64,000 bases of DNA from Nocardiopsis mwathae (GTDB lineage: Bacteria > Actinomycetota > Actinomycetes > Streptosporangiales > Streptosporangiaceae). Positions 37,093 to 45,768 of this stretch are shown piece after piece (positions within the stretch are counted from its first letter, which is position 1; every line of letters starts with the position of its first letter). The stretch is taken from assembly GCF_014201195.1 (NCBI RefSeq), contig NZ_JACHDS010000001.1, forward strand, positions 4,278,001 through 4,342,000, given 5' to 3'. The notes below the pieces were generated by a model. That model worked only from the letters and a program-made list of their open reading frames with translations, ran no database searches and was not told the DNA's origin. The translations under genes and the position numbers were made by a program.

Positions 37093-37743
37093 TTGAAGCG
37101 ACCCATCATCGGAATCACCGCAGCGGGCATCGCCTCAGCGGTCGTCGCTCTCGGAGCGCCCACCGCCCTGGCGAACGAGGAAGTCCCGATCCGCACCAAG
37201 GCGCCCACGCAGGACGCCAGGCAGGTGTCGGAGATCCTGCCCGACGTCACGGACCTGAGGACCGACGGCGCCGCGAAGCGAGCCCGGACTCCGTTCATGG
37301 CGGAGAACCCGCCCATCACCAACCCGCACCCGATCGTGCCGGAACCGCCGGACTGGGTGTTCGATCCGTTCCACCCGCCGTACGACGGGTACCACCCGCC
37401 GAAGCCACCCAAGCCGCCGAAACCGAAGCCACCCAAACCGCCGAAGCCCAAGCCACCGAAACCCGAACCGCCCAAGCCGGAACCGCCGAAGCCGGAACCG
37501 CCCAAGCCCAAGCCACCCAAGCCGGAACCGCCCAAGCCCAAGCCACCGAAGCCCGAGCCACCGAAACCGGAGCCGCCGAAGCCCGAGCCACCGAAACCCG
37601 AGCCGCCTGAGCGGCCCGAGCTGCCGGTGACCGGCGGGCCACTCGCCGGGCTGGCTCTGCTCGGCATGGTGTCCACGGCGCTGGGCGCCGGCCTGCTGCG
37701 GCTGGCCAAGCGCAACCGGCGGCGCGGACGCCACGAACGCTGA
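37093..37743 (+). CDS. LPXTG surface protein with Pro-Lys/Glu wall-spanning repeats
   Basis: 216 residues from TTG 37093 (GGAGG four bases upstream). Signal peptide MKRPIIGITAAG then SAVVALGAPTALA, a short variable region of about 80 residues, then about 90 residues built of PKP, PPK and PEPPKPEPP units. It ends with ELPVTG, a hydrophobic helix and AKRNRRRGR, so it is sortase-anchored. Pro-Lys tracts of this kind span the cell wall. The functional head is tiny, so it may be a spacer or adhesin stalk. An upstream ATG at 37039 is possible but would put 18 residues before the signal peptide. Confidence 0.82.
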   Translation: MKRPIIGITAAGIASAVVALGAPTALANEEVPIRTKAPTQDARQVSEILPDVTDLRTDGAAKRARTPFMAENPPITNPHPIVPEPPDWVFDPFHPPYDGYHPPKPPKPPKPKPPKPPKPKPPKPEPPKPEPPKPEPPKPKPPKPEPPKPKPPKPEPPKPEPPKPEPPKPEPPERPELPVTGGPLAGLALLGMVSTALGAGLLRLAKRNRRRGRHER

Positions 37744-37812
37744 CCTGACGCCGACGGCGGCAGAATCAGCGGCGGCATCGGCGTGATCGTCCGATCCGCG
37801 GACGCCGACACG

Positions 37813-37841
37813 GGGGCGAGGCGGGCACACCGCCTCGCCCC
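37813..37841 (+). terminator. Terminator after the Pro-Lys surface protein gene
   Basis: Perfect 12-bp arms (37813-37824 and 37830-37841) with a 5-base loop. Confidence 0.8.
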
Positions 37842-38118
37842 TGCTGTGCTCGCACACCAAATCCAGCGGTATAAGACGCCTCCGGCTGTGGGAACCTCTC
37901 ATCCGCCACTCACCACAAATGCGGACATTCCATAGGAAATGCCGAATATCAGCGCCTCGGAAACACGGCCGACTCCACGACGACACACGGCGCGTATTGA
38001 CCTTCGGACGATCGCGTATCTAAGTTCGACGCACGCACGACACCGACGCGCGTCCACAGCCACATCCGCCCCGGGCCGGCATCCCGCCCAGGACGGAAGA
38101 GCGCAATGGGGAGATGGC

Positions 38119-38961
38119 ATGCCGCAGACCGTTCGCGCAGCAATCGTCCAGACCGAATGGACCGGCGACACCGCGTCCATGAACGACGCGCACGAGGCCT
38201 ACGCCCGCGCCGCAGCCGACCAGGGCGCCGAGATCATCGGGTTCCAGGAGGTCTTCAACGCCCCGTACTTCTGCCAGGTACAGGACGAGGAGCACTACCG
38301 ATGGGCCGAACCCGTCCCCGACGGCCCGACCATCACCCGCTTCCAGGCCCTGGCGAAAGAACTCGGCATGGTCATGGTGCTGCCCGTCTTCGAGGTCGAG
38401 GGCCCGGGCTTCTACTACAACACCGCCGCCGTCGTCGACGCCGACGGCGGCTACCTCGGCAAGTACCGAAAGCACCACATCCCCCAAGTGCGCGGATTCT
38501 GGGAGAAGTTCTACTTCCGGCCCGGCAACCTCGGCTGGCCCGTCTTCGACACCGCCGTCGGCCGCGTCGGCGTCTACATCTGCTACGACCGGCACTTCCC
38601 CGAGGGCTGGCGCGCCCTCGGCCTGGCCGGGGCACAGCTCGTCTACAACCCCTCGGCCACCCACCGCGGGCTCTCGGCCTACCTGTGGAAACTGGAGCAG
38701 CCGGCCGCCGCCGTCGCCAACGAGTACTTCGTCGCCGCCATCAACCGGGTCGGTGTGGAGGAGTACGGCGACAACGACTTCTACGGAACCAGCTACTTCG
38801 TCGACCCCCGCGGGCGGTTCGTCGGCGACCCCGCATCCGACACCAAGGCCGAACTCCTCGTCCGCGACCTCGACTTCGGCCTCATCGACGAGGTCCGCCA
38901 CCAGTGGGCCTTCTACCGCGACCGGCGACCCGACGCCTACGACCTCCTCACCGACAGCTGA
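38119..38961 (+). CDS. Nitrilase-superfamily amidohydrolase (beta-ureidopropionase-like)
   Basis: 280 residues. The catalytic triad is visible: Glu in IIGFQEVFNAPY, Lys in LGKYRKHHIP, Cys in GVYICYDRHFPEG. This branch includes N-carbamoyl-beta-alanine amidohydrolase and N-carbamoylputrescine amidase. The dihydropyrimidinase gene directly downstream favours the first: release of beta-alanine, CO2 and ammonia. N-carbamoylputrescine remains possible given the polyamine operon nearby. ATG 38119 has GGGAG five bases upstream. Confidence 0.87.
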   Translation: MPQTVRAAIVQTEWTGDTASMNDAHEAYARAAADQGAEIIGFQEVFNAPYFCQVQDEEHYRWAEPVPDGPTITRFQALAKELGMVMVLPVFEVEGPGFYYNTAAVVDADGGYLGKYRKHHIPQVRGFWEKFYFRPGNLGWPVFDTAVGRVGVYICYDRHFPEGWRALGLAGAQLVYNPSATHRGLSAYLWKLEQPAAAVANEYFVAAINRVGVEEYGDNDFYGTSYFVDPRGRFVGDPASDTKAELLVRDLDFGLIDEVRHQWAFYRDRRPDAYDLLTDS

Positions 38962-39007
38962 CCGGACCACCACCCGCGGCCCAGGCGAACAAGGAGGCAC
39001 ACCCGCG

Positions 39008-40423
39008 ATGAGCGACACCGGCCGAACCGTCATCCGCGGCGGACTCGTCATCAGCCCCACCGAGGAGATACGCGCCGACGTCCTCGTCGAGGGCGAGCGG
39101 ATCACCGCGGTGGCCGCCACCGGCAGCACCGCCGCCGAGTCGTGGACCTCGGGCGACGCCCGCGTCATCGACGCCACCGGGCACTACGTCATCCCCGGCG
39201 GCATCGACGCCCACACCCACATGGAGTTCCCGTTCGGCGGGACGCAGTCCAGCGACACCTTCGAGACCGGGACCCGGGCCGCCGCCTGGGGCGGCACCAC
39301 CACCATCATCGACTTCGCCGTGCAGTCCGTCGGCTCCTCACTGCGCGAGGGCCTGGACACCTGGCACGCCAAGGCCGACGGTGTCTGCGCCGTCGACTAC
39401 GCGTTCCACACGATCGTCTCCGACGTCACCGACGACACCCTCAAGGAGATGGACGCACTCGTCGGCGAAGGCGTCACCTCGTTCAAGATGTTCATGGCCT
39501 ACCCGGGCGTGTTCTACAGCGACGACGGCAAGATCCTGCGCGCCATGCAGCGCGCCGCCGACACCGGGGCGCTGACCATGATGCACGCCGAGAACGGCAT
39601 CGCCATCGACGTGCTGGTCGAGCAGGCGCTCGCCGCCGGCAAGACCGACCCGCGCTACCACGGTGAGGTCCGCCGCGCGCTGCTGGAGTCCGAGGCCACC
39701 CACCGCGCCATCCAGCTCGCCCGCGTCGCCGGGGCGCCCCTCTACGTCGTGCACGTCTCGGCGTCCGAGGCCGTCGCCGAACTCGCCCAAGCCCGCGACA
39801 TGGGGCTCAACGTCTTCGGCGAGACCTGCCCGCAGTACCTCTTCCTGTCCGTCGACAACCTCGCCGAACCCGACTTCGGCGGCGCGAAGTACGTGTGCTC
39901 CACCCCGCTGCGGCCCGTCGAACACCAGGCCGCCCTGTGGCGGGCCCTGCGCACCGACGACCTCTCGGTCGTCTCCACCGACCACTGCCCGTTCTGCTTC
40001 TCCGGGCAGAAGGAGCTCGGCCGCGGCAACTTCGCCAAGATCCCCAACGGGCTGCCCGGCGTGGAGAACCGCATGGACCTGCTCCACCAGGCGGTCGTCG
40101 ACGGGCACATCTCGCGGCGCCGGTGGATCGAGATCGCCTGCGCCACCCCGGCGCGCATGTTCGGGCTCCACCCCCGCAAGGGGACCATCGCGCCGGGCGC
40201 CGACGCCGACATCGTCGTCTACGACCCGCAGACCCCGCACACCATCTCGGCCGCGACCCACCACATGAACGTGGACTACTCCGCCTACGAGGGCAGGCGG
40301 GTCACCGGGCGGCCGCGCACGGTGCTCTCCCGCGGCCGCGTGGTCATCGACGACGACGCCTACGTCGGCAGCCCCGGCCACGGGCGCTATATCGCGCGGT
40401 CCACCTGCGACTACCTCATCTGA
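39008..40423 (+). CDS. hydA: Dihydropyrimidinase / hydantoinase
   Basis: 471 residues, cyclic amidohydrolase fold. Metal ligands: DAHTHMEFPFGG, carboxylated Lys in SFKMFMAYPG, TMMHAENG, YVVHVSA and the Asp in VSTDHCPF. Opens dihydrouracil, dihydrothymine or hydantoin rings to N-carbamoyl amino acids, which the preceding nitrilase-type enzyme can cleave. AGGAGG lies ten bases before the ATG. Second gene of the operon. Confidence 0.92.
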   Translation: MSDTGRTVIRGGLVISPTEEIRADVLVEGERITAVAATGSTAAESWTSGDARVIDATGHYVIPGGIDAHTHMEFPFGGTQSSDTFETGTRAAAWGGTTTIIDFAVQSVGSSLREGLDTWHAKADGVCAVDYAFHTIVSDVTDDTLKEMDALVGEGVTSFKMFMAYPGVFYSDDGKILRAMQRAADTGALTMMHAENGIAIDVLVEQALAAGKTDPRYHGEVRRALLESEATHRAIQLARVAGAPLYVVHVSASEAVAELAQARDMGLNVFGETCPQYLFLSVDNLAEPDFGGAKYVCSTPLRPVEHQAALWRALRTDDLSVVSTDHCPFCFSGQKELGRGNFAKIPNGLPGVENRMDLLHQAVVDGHISRRRWIEIACATPARMFGLHPRKGTIAPGADADIVVYDPQTPHTISAATHHMNVDYSAYEGRRVTGRPRTVLSRGRVVIDDDAYVGSPGHGRYIARSTCDYLI

Positions 40424-40472
40424 CCCCGACTCCTGACGCTTGGCTTCCGACGTCGACACACCGGGAGGGACC

Positions 40473-41480
40473 GTGGAATTCGGCCTCGTACTCCAGACCG
40501 ACCCGCCGGCGGACACGCTGGTTCGGCGCATGCGGCGCGCCGAAGAGGTCGGGTTCGGCCACGGGTGGACCTTCGACTCCTGCGTGCTGTGGCAGGAGCC
40601 GTTCGTGATCTACAGCCGCATCCTGGACCACACCGCGCGGATGGCCGTCGGCCCGATGGTGACCAATCCGCACACCAGGACCTGGGAGGTGACCGCCTCC
40701 ACGTTCGCCACGCTCAACGACATGTACGGCAACCGCACGGTCTGCGGCATCGGGCGCGGCGACTCGGCGATGCGGGTGGCCGGGCGCCCGCCGGCCACCC
40801 TGGCCCGGCTCAGCGAGGCCATGCGCGCCATCAAGGACCTGGCCGAGGGGCGCGAGGCCGAGGTGGACGGCGCGCCGATGCGGCTGCCGTGGGTACGCGG
40901 CGGACGGCTGCCGGTGTGGATGGGTGCCTACGGTCCCAAGGCGCTGGCACTGGTGGGGCGCCAGGCCGACGGGTTCATCCTGCAGCTGGCCGACCCCTAC
41001 CTCACCGAGTGGATGGTCAAGGCGGTGCGCGAGGCCGCGCAGGAGGCCGGGCGCGACCCGGGCGAGGTCACCGTCTGCGTGGCGGCCCCGGCCTACGTCA
41101 CCGACGGCAGCGCCGAACACCACGCGCACGCCCTGGAGGAGTGTCGCTGGTTCGGCGGCATGGTCGGCAACCACGTGGCCGACCTGGTCGCCCGCTACGG
41201 GGAGCACTCCGACCTGGTACCCGAGGCGCTGACCGCCTACATCAAGGAGCGCGAGGGCTACGACTACCGGCACCACGGGCGCAGCGGGAACCCCGATACG
41301 GCGTTCGTGCCCGACGAGATCGTGGAGCGGTTCTGCCTGATCGGCCCGGCCGAGGCGCACGTGGAGAAGCTGCGGCGGCTGCGTGCGCTGGGTGTGGACC
41401 AGTTCGCGGTCTACGCGATGCACGACGACATCGACGGCGTGATCGAGGCCTACGGCGACCGCGTCATCCCGGCGCTGTAG
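40473..41480 (+). CDS. LLM-class (F420-dependent) oxidoreductase
   Basis: 335 residues, luciferase-like TIM barrel (EFGLVLQTDPPADTLVRRMR, MVTNPHTRTWE, GIGRGDSAMRVAG, PVWMGAYGPKAL). It belongs to an actinobacterial group that uses F420 and is often seen with hydantoinase genes. The reaction is unknown; a reduction feeding or draining the pyrimidine ring pathway is plausible. No dihydropyrimidine dehydrogenase is in the window, so a role in its place can be asked (inference). GTG 40473 follows GGGAGGG. Confidence 0.85.
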   Translation: MEFGLVLQTDPPADTLVRRMRRAEEVGFGHGWTFDSCVLWQEPFVIYSRILDHTARMAVGPMVTNPHTRTWEVTASTFATLNDMYGNRTVCGIGRGDSAMRVAGRPPATLARLSEAMRAIKDLAEGREAEVDGAPMRLPWVRGGRLPVWMGAYGPKALALVGRQADGFILQLADPYLTEWMVKAVREAAQEAGRDPGEVTVCVAAPAYVTDGSAEHHAHALEECRWFGGMVGNHVADLVARYGEHSDLVPEALTAYIKEREGYDYRHHGRSGNPDTAFVPDEIVERFCLIGPAEAHVEKLRRLRALGVDQFAVYAMHDDIDGVIEAYGDRVIPAL

Positions 41481-41744
41481 GGCCGCCCGCGAGCGGTCCC
41501 ACCGGCTCGGGGCGGGTGCCGAACCCCGGCGCACGGCGCCCGCCCCGACGTTCCGCCCCGGCCCGACGATCGTCCCGCGCACCCCCGCTGACCTGGATAA
41601 TAGAGACGAACAGGAGGAAGCGGGCGTTCGTTCGCCCGGTACTCCCGTTCGCCCCCTCCCTTTTCCCTCCCACCCCTGTGGTCCGCCGGTGCACAGCGTC
41701 GTGCCCGATTCCCACGTCCGACGCGAGGAAGAACGAGGCCGACC

Positions 41745-43358
41745 TTGAGCGACGCACCCGCGCCGAGACACCAGGTCACCCACCACCCCGACGGGCGGGT
41801 CTCCCTCTCCCCCGGCGCCGACCTGGGCGGCAGCCGTTACGTCAACGACGACCTGCGCCCGCTGTCCATGGAGCAGCGCAACTGGAGCACCTACGACTTC
41901 ACCGCGCTGTGGGTGGGCATGGCCGTCAACATCCCCTCCTGGACCCTGGCCGGAGGCCTGGTCGCGCTCGGCATGGACTGGAAGCAGGCGGTGCTCACCA
42001 TCGCCCTGGGCAACCTCATCGTGCTGGCGCCGATGGTGCTGACCGGGCACGCGGGCGCGAAGTACGGGATCCCGTTCCCGGTGTTCGCGCGGGCCGCGTT
42101 CGGGGTGCGCGGGGCCAACCTCCCGGCGCTGCTGCGCGGCGCGACGGCGTGCGGGTGGTTCGGGATCCAGACCTGGATCGGCGGGCAGGGCATCTTCTTC
42201 CTGACCGGCCGACTGATCGGGCCGGAGTGGAGCGAGGCGGCGCCGGTGGGCGGCGAGCCGTGGACGATGTGGCTGTCGTTCCTGCTGTTCTGGGCGTTGC
42301 AAGTCGCCATCATCTCCTGGGGCATGGAGGCGGTGCGGCGACTGCAGGACTGGGCCGCACCGTTCATGCTCCTCGGCGGGGTGGTGCTGCTGGTGTGGAT
42401 GGCGCGCCAGGCGGGCGGGCTCGGCCCGATGCTCTCCCAGCCCTCGGAACTGGGGTGGGGGCCGGAGTTCTGGGTGGTGTTCTTTCCCGCGCTGATGGGG
42501 ATGATCGGGTTCTGGTCGACTCTGTCCCTCAACATTTCGGACTTCACCCGGTTCAGTGGCAGCCAGAAGGCGCAGCTGCGGGGGCAGTCGTTGGGGCTGC
42601 CGACGACCATGACGGCGTTCGCGCTGCTGTCCGTGCTCGTCACCTCGGGCTCGCAGGCGGTCTACGGCGAGCCGATCTGGGACCCGGTGCAGCTGGCGGC
42701 GCGGATGGACAGCACGGTCGGAGTGATCTTCGCGCTGATCGTGGTGCTGATGGCGACGATCTCCACCAACATCGCCGCCAACCTCGTCGGTCCGGCCTAC
42801 GACCTGTCCAACCTGGCACCGCGGCTGATCGGCTTCCGCACCGGGGCGATGATCACGTGCGTGGTCAGCGTCCTCATCTTCCCGTGGAAGCTGATCGAGA
42901 GCCCGAGCGTGTACATCTTCACGTGGCTGGGGACCGTGGGCGGGCTGCTGGGCACGGTCGCCGGCATCCTCATCGCCGACTACTGGCTCCTGCGGCGCAG
43001 CCGACTGCGGCTCGACGCGCTCTACCTGCGCGGCGCCGACTACTGGTACAGCGGCGGCTGGAACCGGCGTGCCCTGGCGGCGTTCGCGGTCGGCGGCGTC
43101 CTGGCGATCGGCGGCTCCTACTCCGAACCGGGAAGCGGCCCCTTCCCGGCGGACGGACTGATCCCCCTCCTCCAGCCGCTGGCCGACTACAGCTGGGCCG
43201 TGGGCTTCCTCACGGCGTTCGCGCTGCACGCGCTCCTGCACCGGCTCTTCCCCCCGGATCGCACCCCTCGGCCCGAGAGCATCACCGCTGGCGGGGAAGC
43301 CGCTGCGGCGGTGGGCCGGTCTCACCCTCACTCCGGGAGCGGGGAACCCCCGCGCTGA
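41745..43358 (+). CDS. NCS1-family nucleobase/hydantoin permease
   Basis: 537 residues and about 12 membrane segments. NCS1 features: NDDLRPLSMEQRNWSTYDF before TM1, ATACGWFGIQTWIGGQ, LSLNISDFTRFSGSQ and the cytoplasmic LIADYWLLRRSRL. Imports uracil, allantoin or hydantoins with Na+ or H+. TTG 41745 with GAGG six bases before. Fourth gene of the pyrimidine/hydantoin set, separated by about 260 bases from the LLM gene, so it may have its own promoter. Confidence 0.9.
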   Translation: MSDAPAPRHQVTHHPDGRVSLSPGADLGGSRYVNDDLRPLSMEQRNWSTYDFTALWVGMAVNIPSWTLAGGLVALGMDWKQAVLTIALGNLIVLAPMVLTGHAGAKYGIPFPVFARAAFGVRGANLPALLRGATACGWFGIQTWIGGQGIFFLTGRLIGPEWSEAAPVGGEPWTMWLSFLLFWALQVAIISWGMEAVRRLQDWAAPFMLLGGVVLLVWMARQAGGLGPMLSQPSELGWGPEFWVVFFPALMGMIGFWSTLSLNISDFTRFSGSQKAQLRGQSLGLPTTMTAFALLSVLVTSGSQAVYGEPIWDPVQLAARMDSTVGVIFALIVVLMATISTNIAANLVGPAYDLSNLAPRLIGFRTGAMITCVVSVLIFPWKLIESPSVYIFTWLGTVGGLLGTVAGILIADYWLLRRSRLRLDALYLRGADYWYSGGWNRRALAAFAVGGVLAIGGSYSEPGSGPFPADGLIPLLQPLADYSWAVGFLTAFALHALLHRLFPPDRTPRPESITAGGEAAAAVGRSHPHSGSGEPPR

Positions 43359-43602
43359 GCGGGCCGGAGCCCGGTGAACGCCTTTCCAGCCATCCCCGTA
43401 GGAGGGTCCGCTCCCGAGGCCCGAGGATCCGCCGAGCATCGCGCATGGCGGCCCCCGGTTCGGCCTCGGGGTCGATCAGAACGAGCACGCGGGCAGTACT
43501 GCGCACGACGCTGAGTCGCGCCGACATACCGCTGATCACGCGGACCTCCAGGTCCTCGCCGATCGAAATCGTCTCGGGGCAGTCTGCCGCCGTCAAAGTC
43601 AT
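43282..43602 (-). CDS. Hypothetical protein with CsrA-like N-terminal pattern
   Basis: 106 residues from ATG 43602, preceded by AGAGGGAG. The segment ETISIGEDLEVRVISG resembles the first strands of CsrA (GESIxIGDDIEVxVL), but the rest does not follow CsrA. The last 25 codons overlap the NCS1 gene on the other strand and are low complexity. Could be a real small protein or a chance frame. Confidence 0.4.
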   Translation of the reverse strand: MTLTAADCPETISIGEDLEVRVISGMSARLSVVRSTARVLVLIDPEAEPGAAMRDARRILGPRERTLLRGWLERRSPGSGPLSAGVPRSRSEGETGPPPQRLPRQR

Positions 43603-43812
43603 GCTCCCTCTACAGGTTGGGCGATCACGGACGCGCCGAGCGACAGACGCATCACCCGTAGATGATCACTGAATGCGACGGATTTGCAAGTCCCGCTGCC
43701 TATTCGAACTTCTTTTCGATCATGACGAACGCCATGTCTGGCGCGGTTTCGGCTGGTCACTTCCACTTCTTTGGGTGTGACCGTATGTGGCCACCACGCT
43801 GTGTAAACCCCG

Positions 43813-44286
43813 TCAGTCGCGCCAGATGACCACGGCCATGTCCATCAGCTGGTTGAGCTCCCGCTCGATCTGCTCGCGCGAGCGCTGGTCGCGCACCACC
43901 TGCGAGACGGTGACCGGGTTTCCCCTGATCATGCGCGTGAGGTGGTAGACCGGATATCCGTCCTGGATGGTCCAGGAGAGCCCCTCCTCGGTCGGAACGG
44001 ACGATCCGGAGTGGTCGACCTGGGCCGCCGCGACTTCGGGCTCCCCCCCGTCGAGGACCGCCCGCACCGAACCGGGCGCCCATCCCAGCGTCTCTTCCAG
44101 ACGGCGGATGGTGAGGTCCCGCGGGAAGCTGCGCCCGCGGCGAATATCACGCAGCGCCTGCTCCGAGGTGCCGGCCCGGACCGCGACGTCCTTCCAACGC
44201 AGACCCAGCTCCAGGCGGCGGTCGTCCATGGCCTGATCGAGCAGGTCGTACCTGGGGCCGGCGGGGGGCGGGGTGTGCTGAGCCAT
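43813..44286 (-). CDS. XRE-family regulator
   Basis: 157 residues. N-terminal HTH (about 18-70; LRWKDVAVRAGTSEQALRDI, RRGRSFPRDLTIRRLEETLG), then an acidic middle and a C-terminal helical tail (REQIERELNQLMDMAVVIW). A perfect 20-bp palindrome stands upstream in the divergent region it shares with a second XRE gene. This shape is common in actinomycete accessory regions and phage-derived loci. Confidence 0.85.
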   Translation of the reverse strand: MAQHTPPPAGPRYDLLDQAMDDRRLELGLRWKDVAVRAGTSEQALRDIRRGRSFPRDLTIRRLEETLGWAPGSVRAVLDGGEPEVAAAQVDHSGSSVPTEEGLSWTIQDGYPVYHLTRMIRGNPVTVSQVVRDQRSREQIERELNQLMDMAVVIWRD

Positions 44287-44321
44287 GACCCAATGTTAGG
44301 CCAAACTTCGGCTAGCTAGGA

Positions 44322-44341
44322 CCAAGTTTGGCCAAACTTGG
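44322..44341. promoter_or_regulatory. 20-bp perfect palindrome (XRE operator candidate)
   Basis: CCAAGTTTGGCCAAACTTGG, perfectly symmetrical, 36 bases upstream of the XRE start at 44286. A half-site GGCCAAACTT lies closer to the gene at 44299-44308. The arrangement suits autoregulation. Confidence 0.75.
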
Positions 44342-44419
44342 CTGAATCACCCCCCGCGACAGCGCCCCCACCCGATGTGGACCCCGACACCCGAGCGACC
44401 CCAATCACCGCAAACTTGC

Positions 44420-44453
44420 GCCAATTGGCCTTTGTCTGACGCAAAACTTTTGC
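44420..44453. promoter_or_regulatory. Two small palindromes before the second XRE gene
   Basis: GCCAATTGGC at 44420-44429 and GCAAAA-C-TTTTGC at 44441-44453, just upstream of the start at 44467. The nearby repeated CAAACTTG/AAACTTTTG flavour links them to the 20-bp palindrome. Confidence 0.5.
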
Positions 44454-44466
44454 TAACTTTGTCCTC

Positions 44467-44694
44467 ATGCTCACTCATCGCATCGACCGGAACGCCCTGC
44501 GCCGCACCCGCGAACGCAAGGGCTACAGCGTCCCCGACCTGGCACGGCGCGTCGGCGCCAGCGCCCAGCACCTCTACCGCATCGAATGGGGGCAGCGGCA
44601 GCCCTCACCCCGCCTGTACCGGGCACTGACCGAGGCCCTGGAGGCCGACGAGGGCGACCTGCTCGTCCCCGAACCCCCGCAGCCCCCCGGCTGA
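44467..44694 (+). CDS. Small XRE-family regulator
   Basis: 75 residues, HTH domain only (ALRRTRERKGYSVPDLARRV, ASAQHLYRIEWGQRQPS). Divergent from the larger XRE gene, and upstream of and codirectional with the zinc-ribbon gene (52-base gap). The pair could form a bistable switch of the phage CI/Cro kind (inference). Confidence 0.85.
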   Translation: MLTHRIDRNALRRTRERKGYSVPDLARRVGASAQHLYRIEWGQRQPSPRLYRALTEALEADEGDLLVPEPPQPPG

Positions 44695-44746
44695 CCGCCA
44701 CTCCACCGAACACCCGACACCCCTCTCTTCAACGAAGGACACCCAC

Positions 44747-45589
44747 GTGACGTCACCGCACACCCCTGACGACCGCGCTCCCTCCCCTGACACCACCGAC
44801 GACGGCCTCCGCTGCGAGGTCCCCGACTGCGACGACCCACTCACCGACGACGCGCCCGTCTGCGCCGGGTGCGGCTACACCCTCGCCATCGCGCTCCACG
44901 CACTGCACGGCGGCCCTCGGGGCAACGGCCAGGGCCTGGACACCGAGCTCGAACTCGCCGCCGCGCGGCAGAGCCGCACCGGCGAGAGCAACATGGGGCG
45001 CCGCTCGGCCGAAACCGCGGTGGCCTTCGACGAGCGGGCGAGTGAAACCGTCGCCGTCGTGCGCAACACGCTGTCGACGTGGGTGCGGCTGGTCCACGGC
45101 GAGGTGGGCGGACGCCTTCCGGACGACACCTTGGGCGATATGGCGCGCTGGCTGGAGCGCTTCATCGGCTGGATCCGCCGCTCCGACTTCGGCGGCGAGT
45201 GCGTCGACGAGATCGTCGCCGCGGTGCGCCTCGCCGAGCGCACGGTCGACCGGCCCGAGCAGAAGGTCTTCGCCGGAGAATGCCGCCGCTGCGGGGCACC
45301 CTGCTACGCCCGGCCCGAATCCCAGCGGGCGCGGTGCGGCAGCTGCGGCGCGGAGCACGGGGTGCGCGCCGAACGGGAACGCATCCTGCGCGATGCCGCC
45401 GACCGCCTGGTCACCGCCGCCGACGCGGCACGCGCCCTGCGGGCCGTGGGCTACGAGATCACCGACGCCATGGTCCGCGGCTACGCCCGGCGCGGCCACA
45501 TCCGGTCCGAGGAAACCGGAAGCGCCGGCCGCCCCCTCTACCGGCTCGGCGACGTCCTCGACATCGCCCTGCCCGACTCCGCAGCGTGA
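44747..45589 (+). CDS. Zinc-ribbon protein with C-terminal winged-helix-like domain
   Basis: 280 residues. Two Cys clusters: CEVPDCDD with CAGCG near the N-terminus, and CRRCGAPC with CGSCG in the middle (about 178-200). The C-terminal TAADAARALRAVGYEITDAM with RRGHIRSEE and GRPLYRLGDVLDI resembles MerR/excisionase-type winged helices. Probably a DNA-binding accessory protein of phage or plasmid origin. GTG 44747 with AAGGA upstream. Its operon with the small XRE gene supports a regulatory role (inference). Confidence 0.7.
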   Translation: MTSPHTPDDRAPSPDTTDDGLRCEVPDCDDPLTDDAPVCAGCGYTLAIALHALHGGPRGNGQGLDTELELAAARQSRTGESNMGRRSAETAVAFDERASETVAVVRNTLSTWVRLVHGEVGGRLPDDTLGDMARWLERFIGWIRRSDFGGECVDEIVAAVRLAERTVDRPEQKVFAGECRRCGAPCYARPESQRARCGSCGAEHGVRAERERILRDAADRLVTAADAARALRAVGYEITDAMVRGYARRGHIRSEETGSAGRPLYRLGDVLDIALPDSAA

Positions 45590-45768
45590 ATTCGAACATG
45601 ACCGACTCGTGAAAATCTTCACTTTGCGTGACGGACGCGCAGGAAGGGTGTTCGGTTGTCACACCGTCCGACTGTGGCCATTTGTGGCTTTTGTGGACTC
45701 ATGACCGCTTTTTCGGTCGTAGGTTCGTTCGAGTTCTTACCAACTCAACGAAGCAGCAGGAGTCCCCC

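Noticed and set aside
40416-43439. Minus-strand frame of about 1000 codons opposite the LLM and NCS1 genes
   Set aside because: Shadow frame in high-GC DNA; both genes on the plus strand have clear family motifs.
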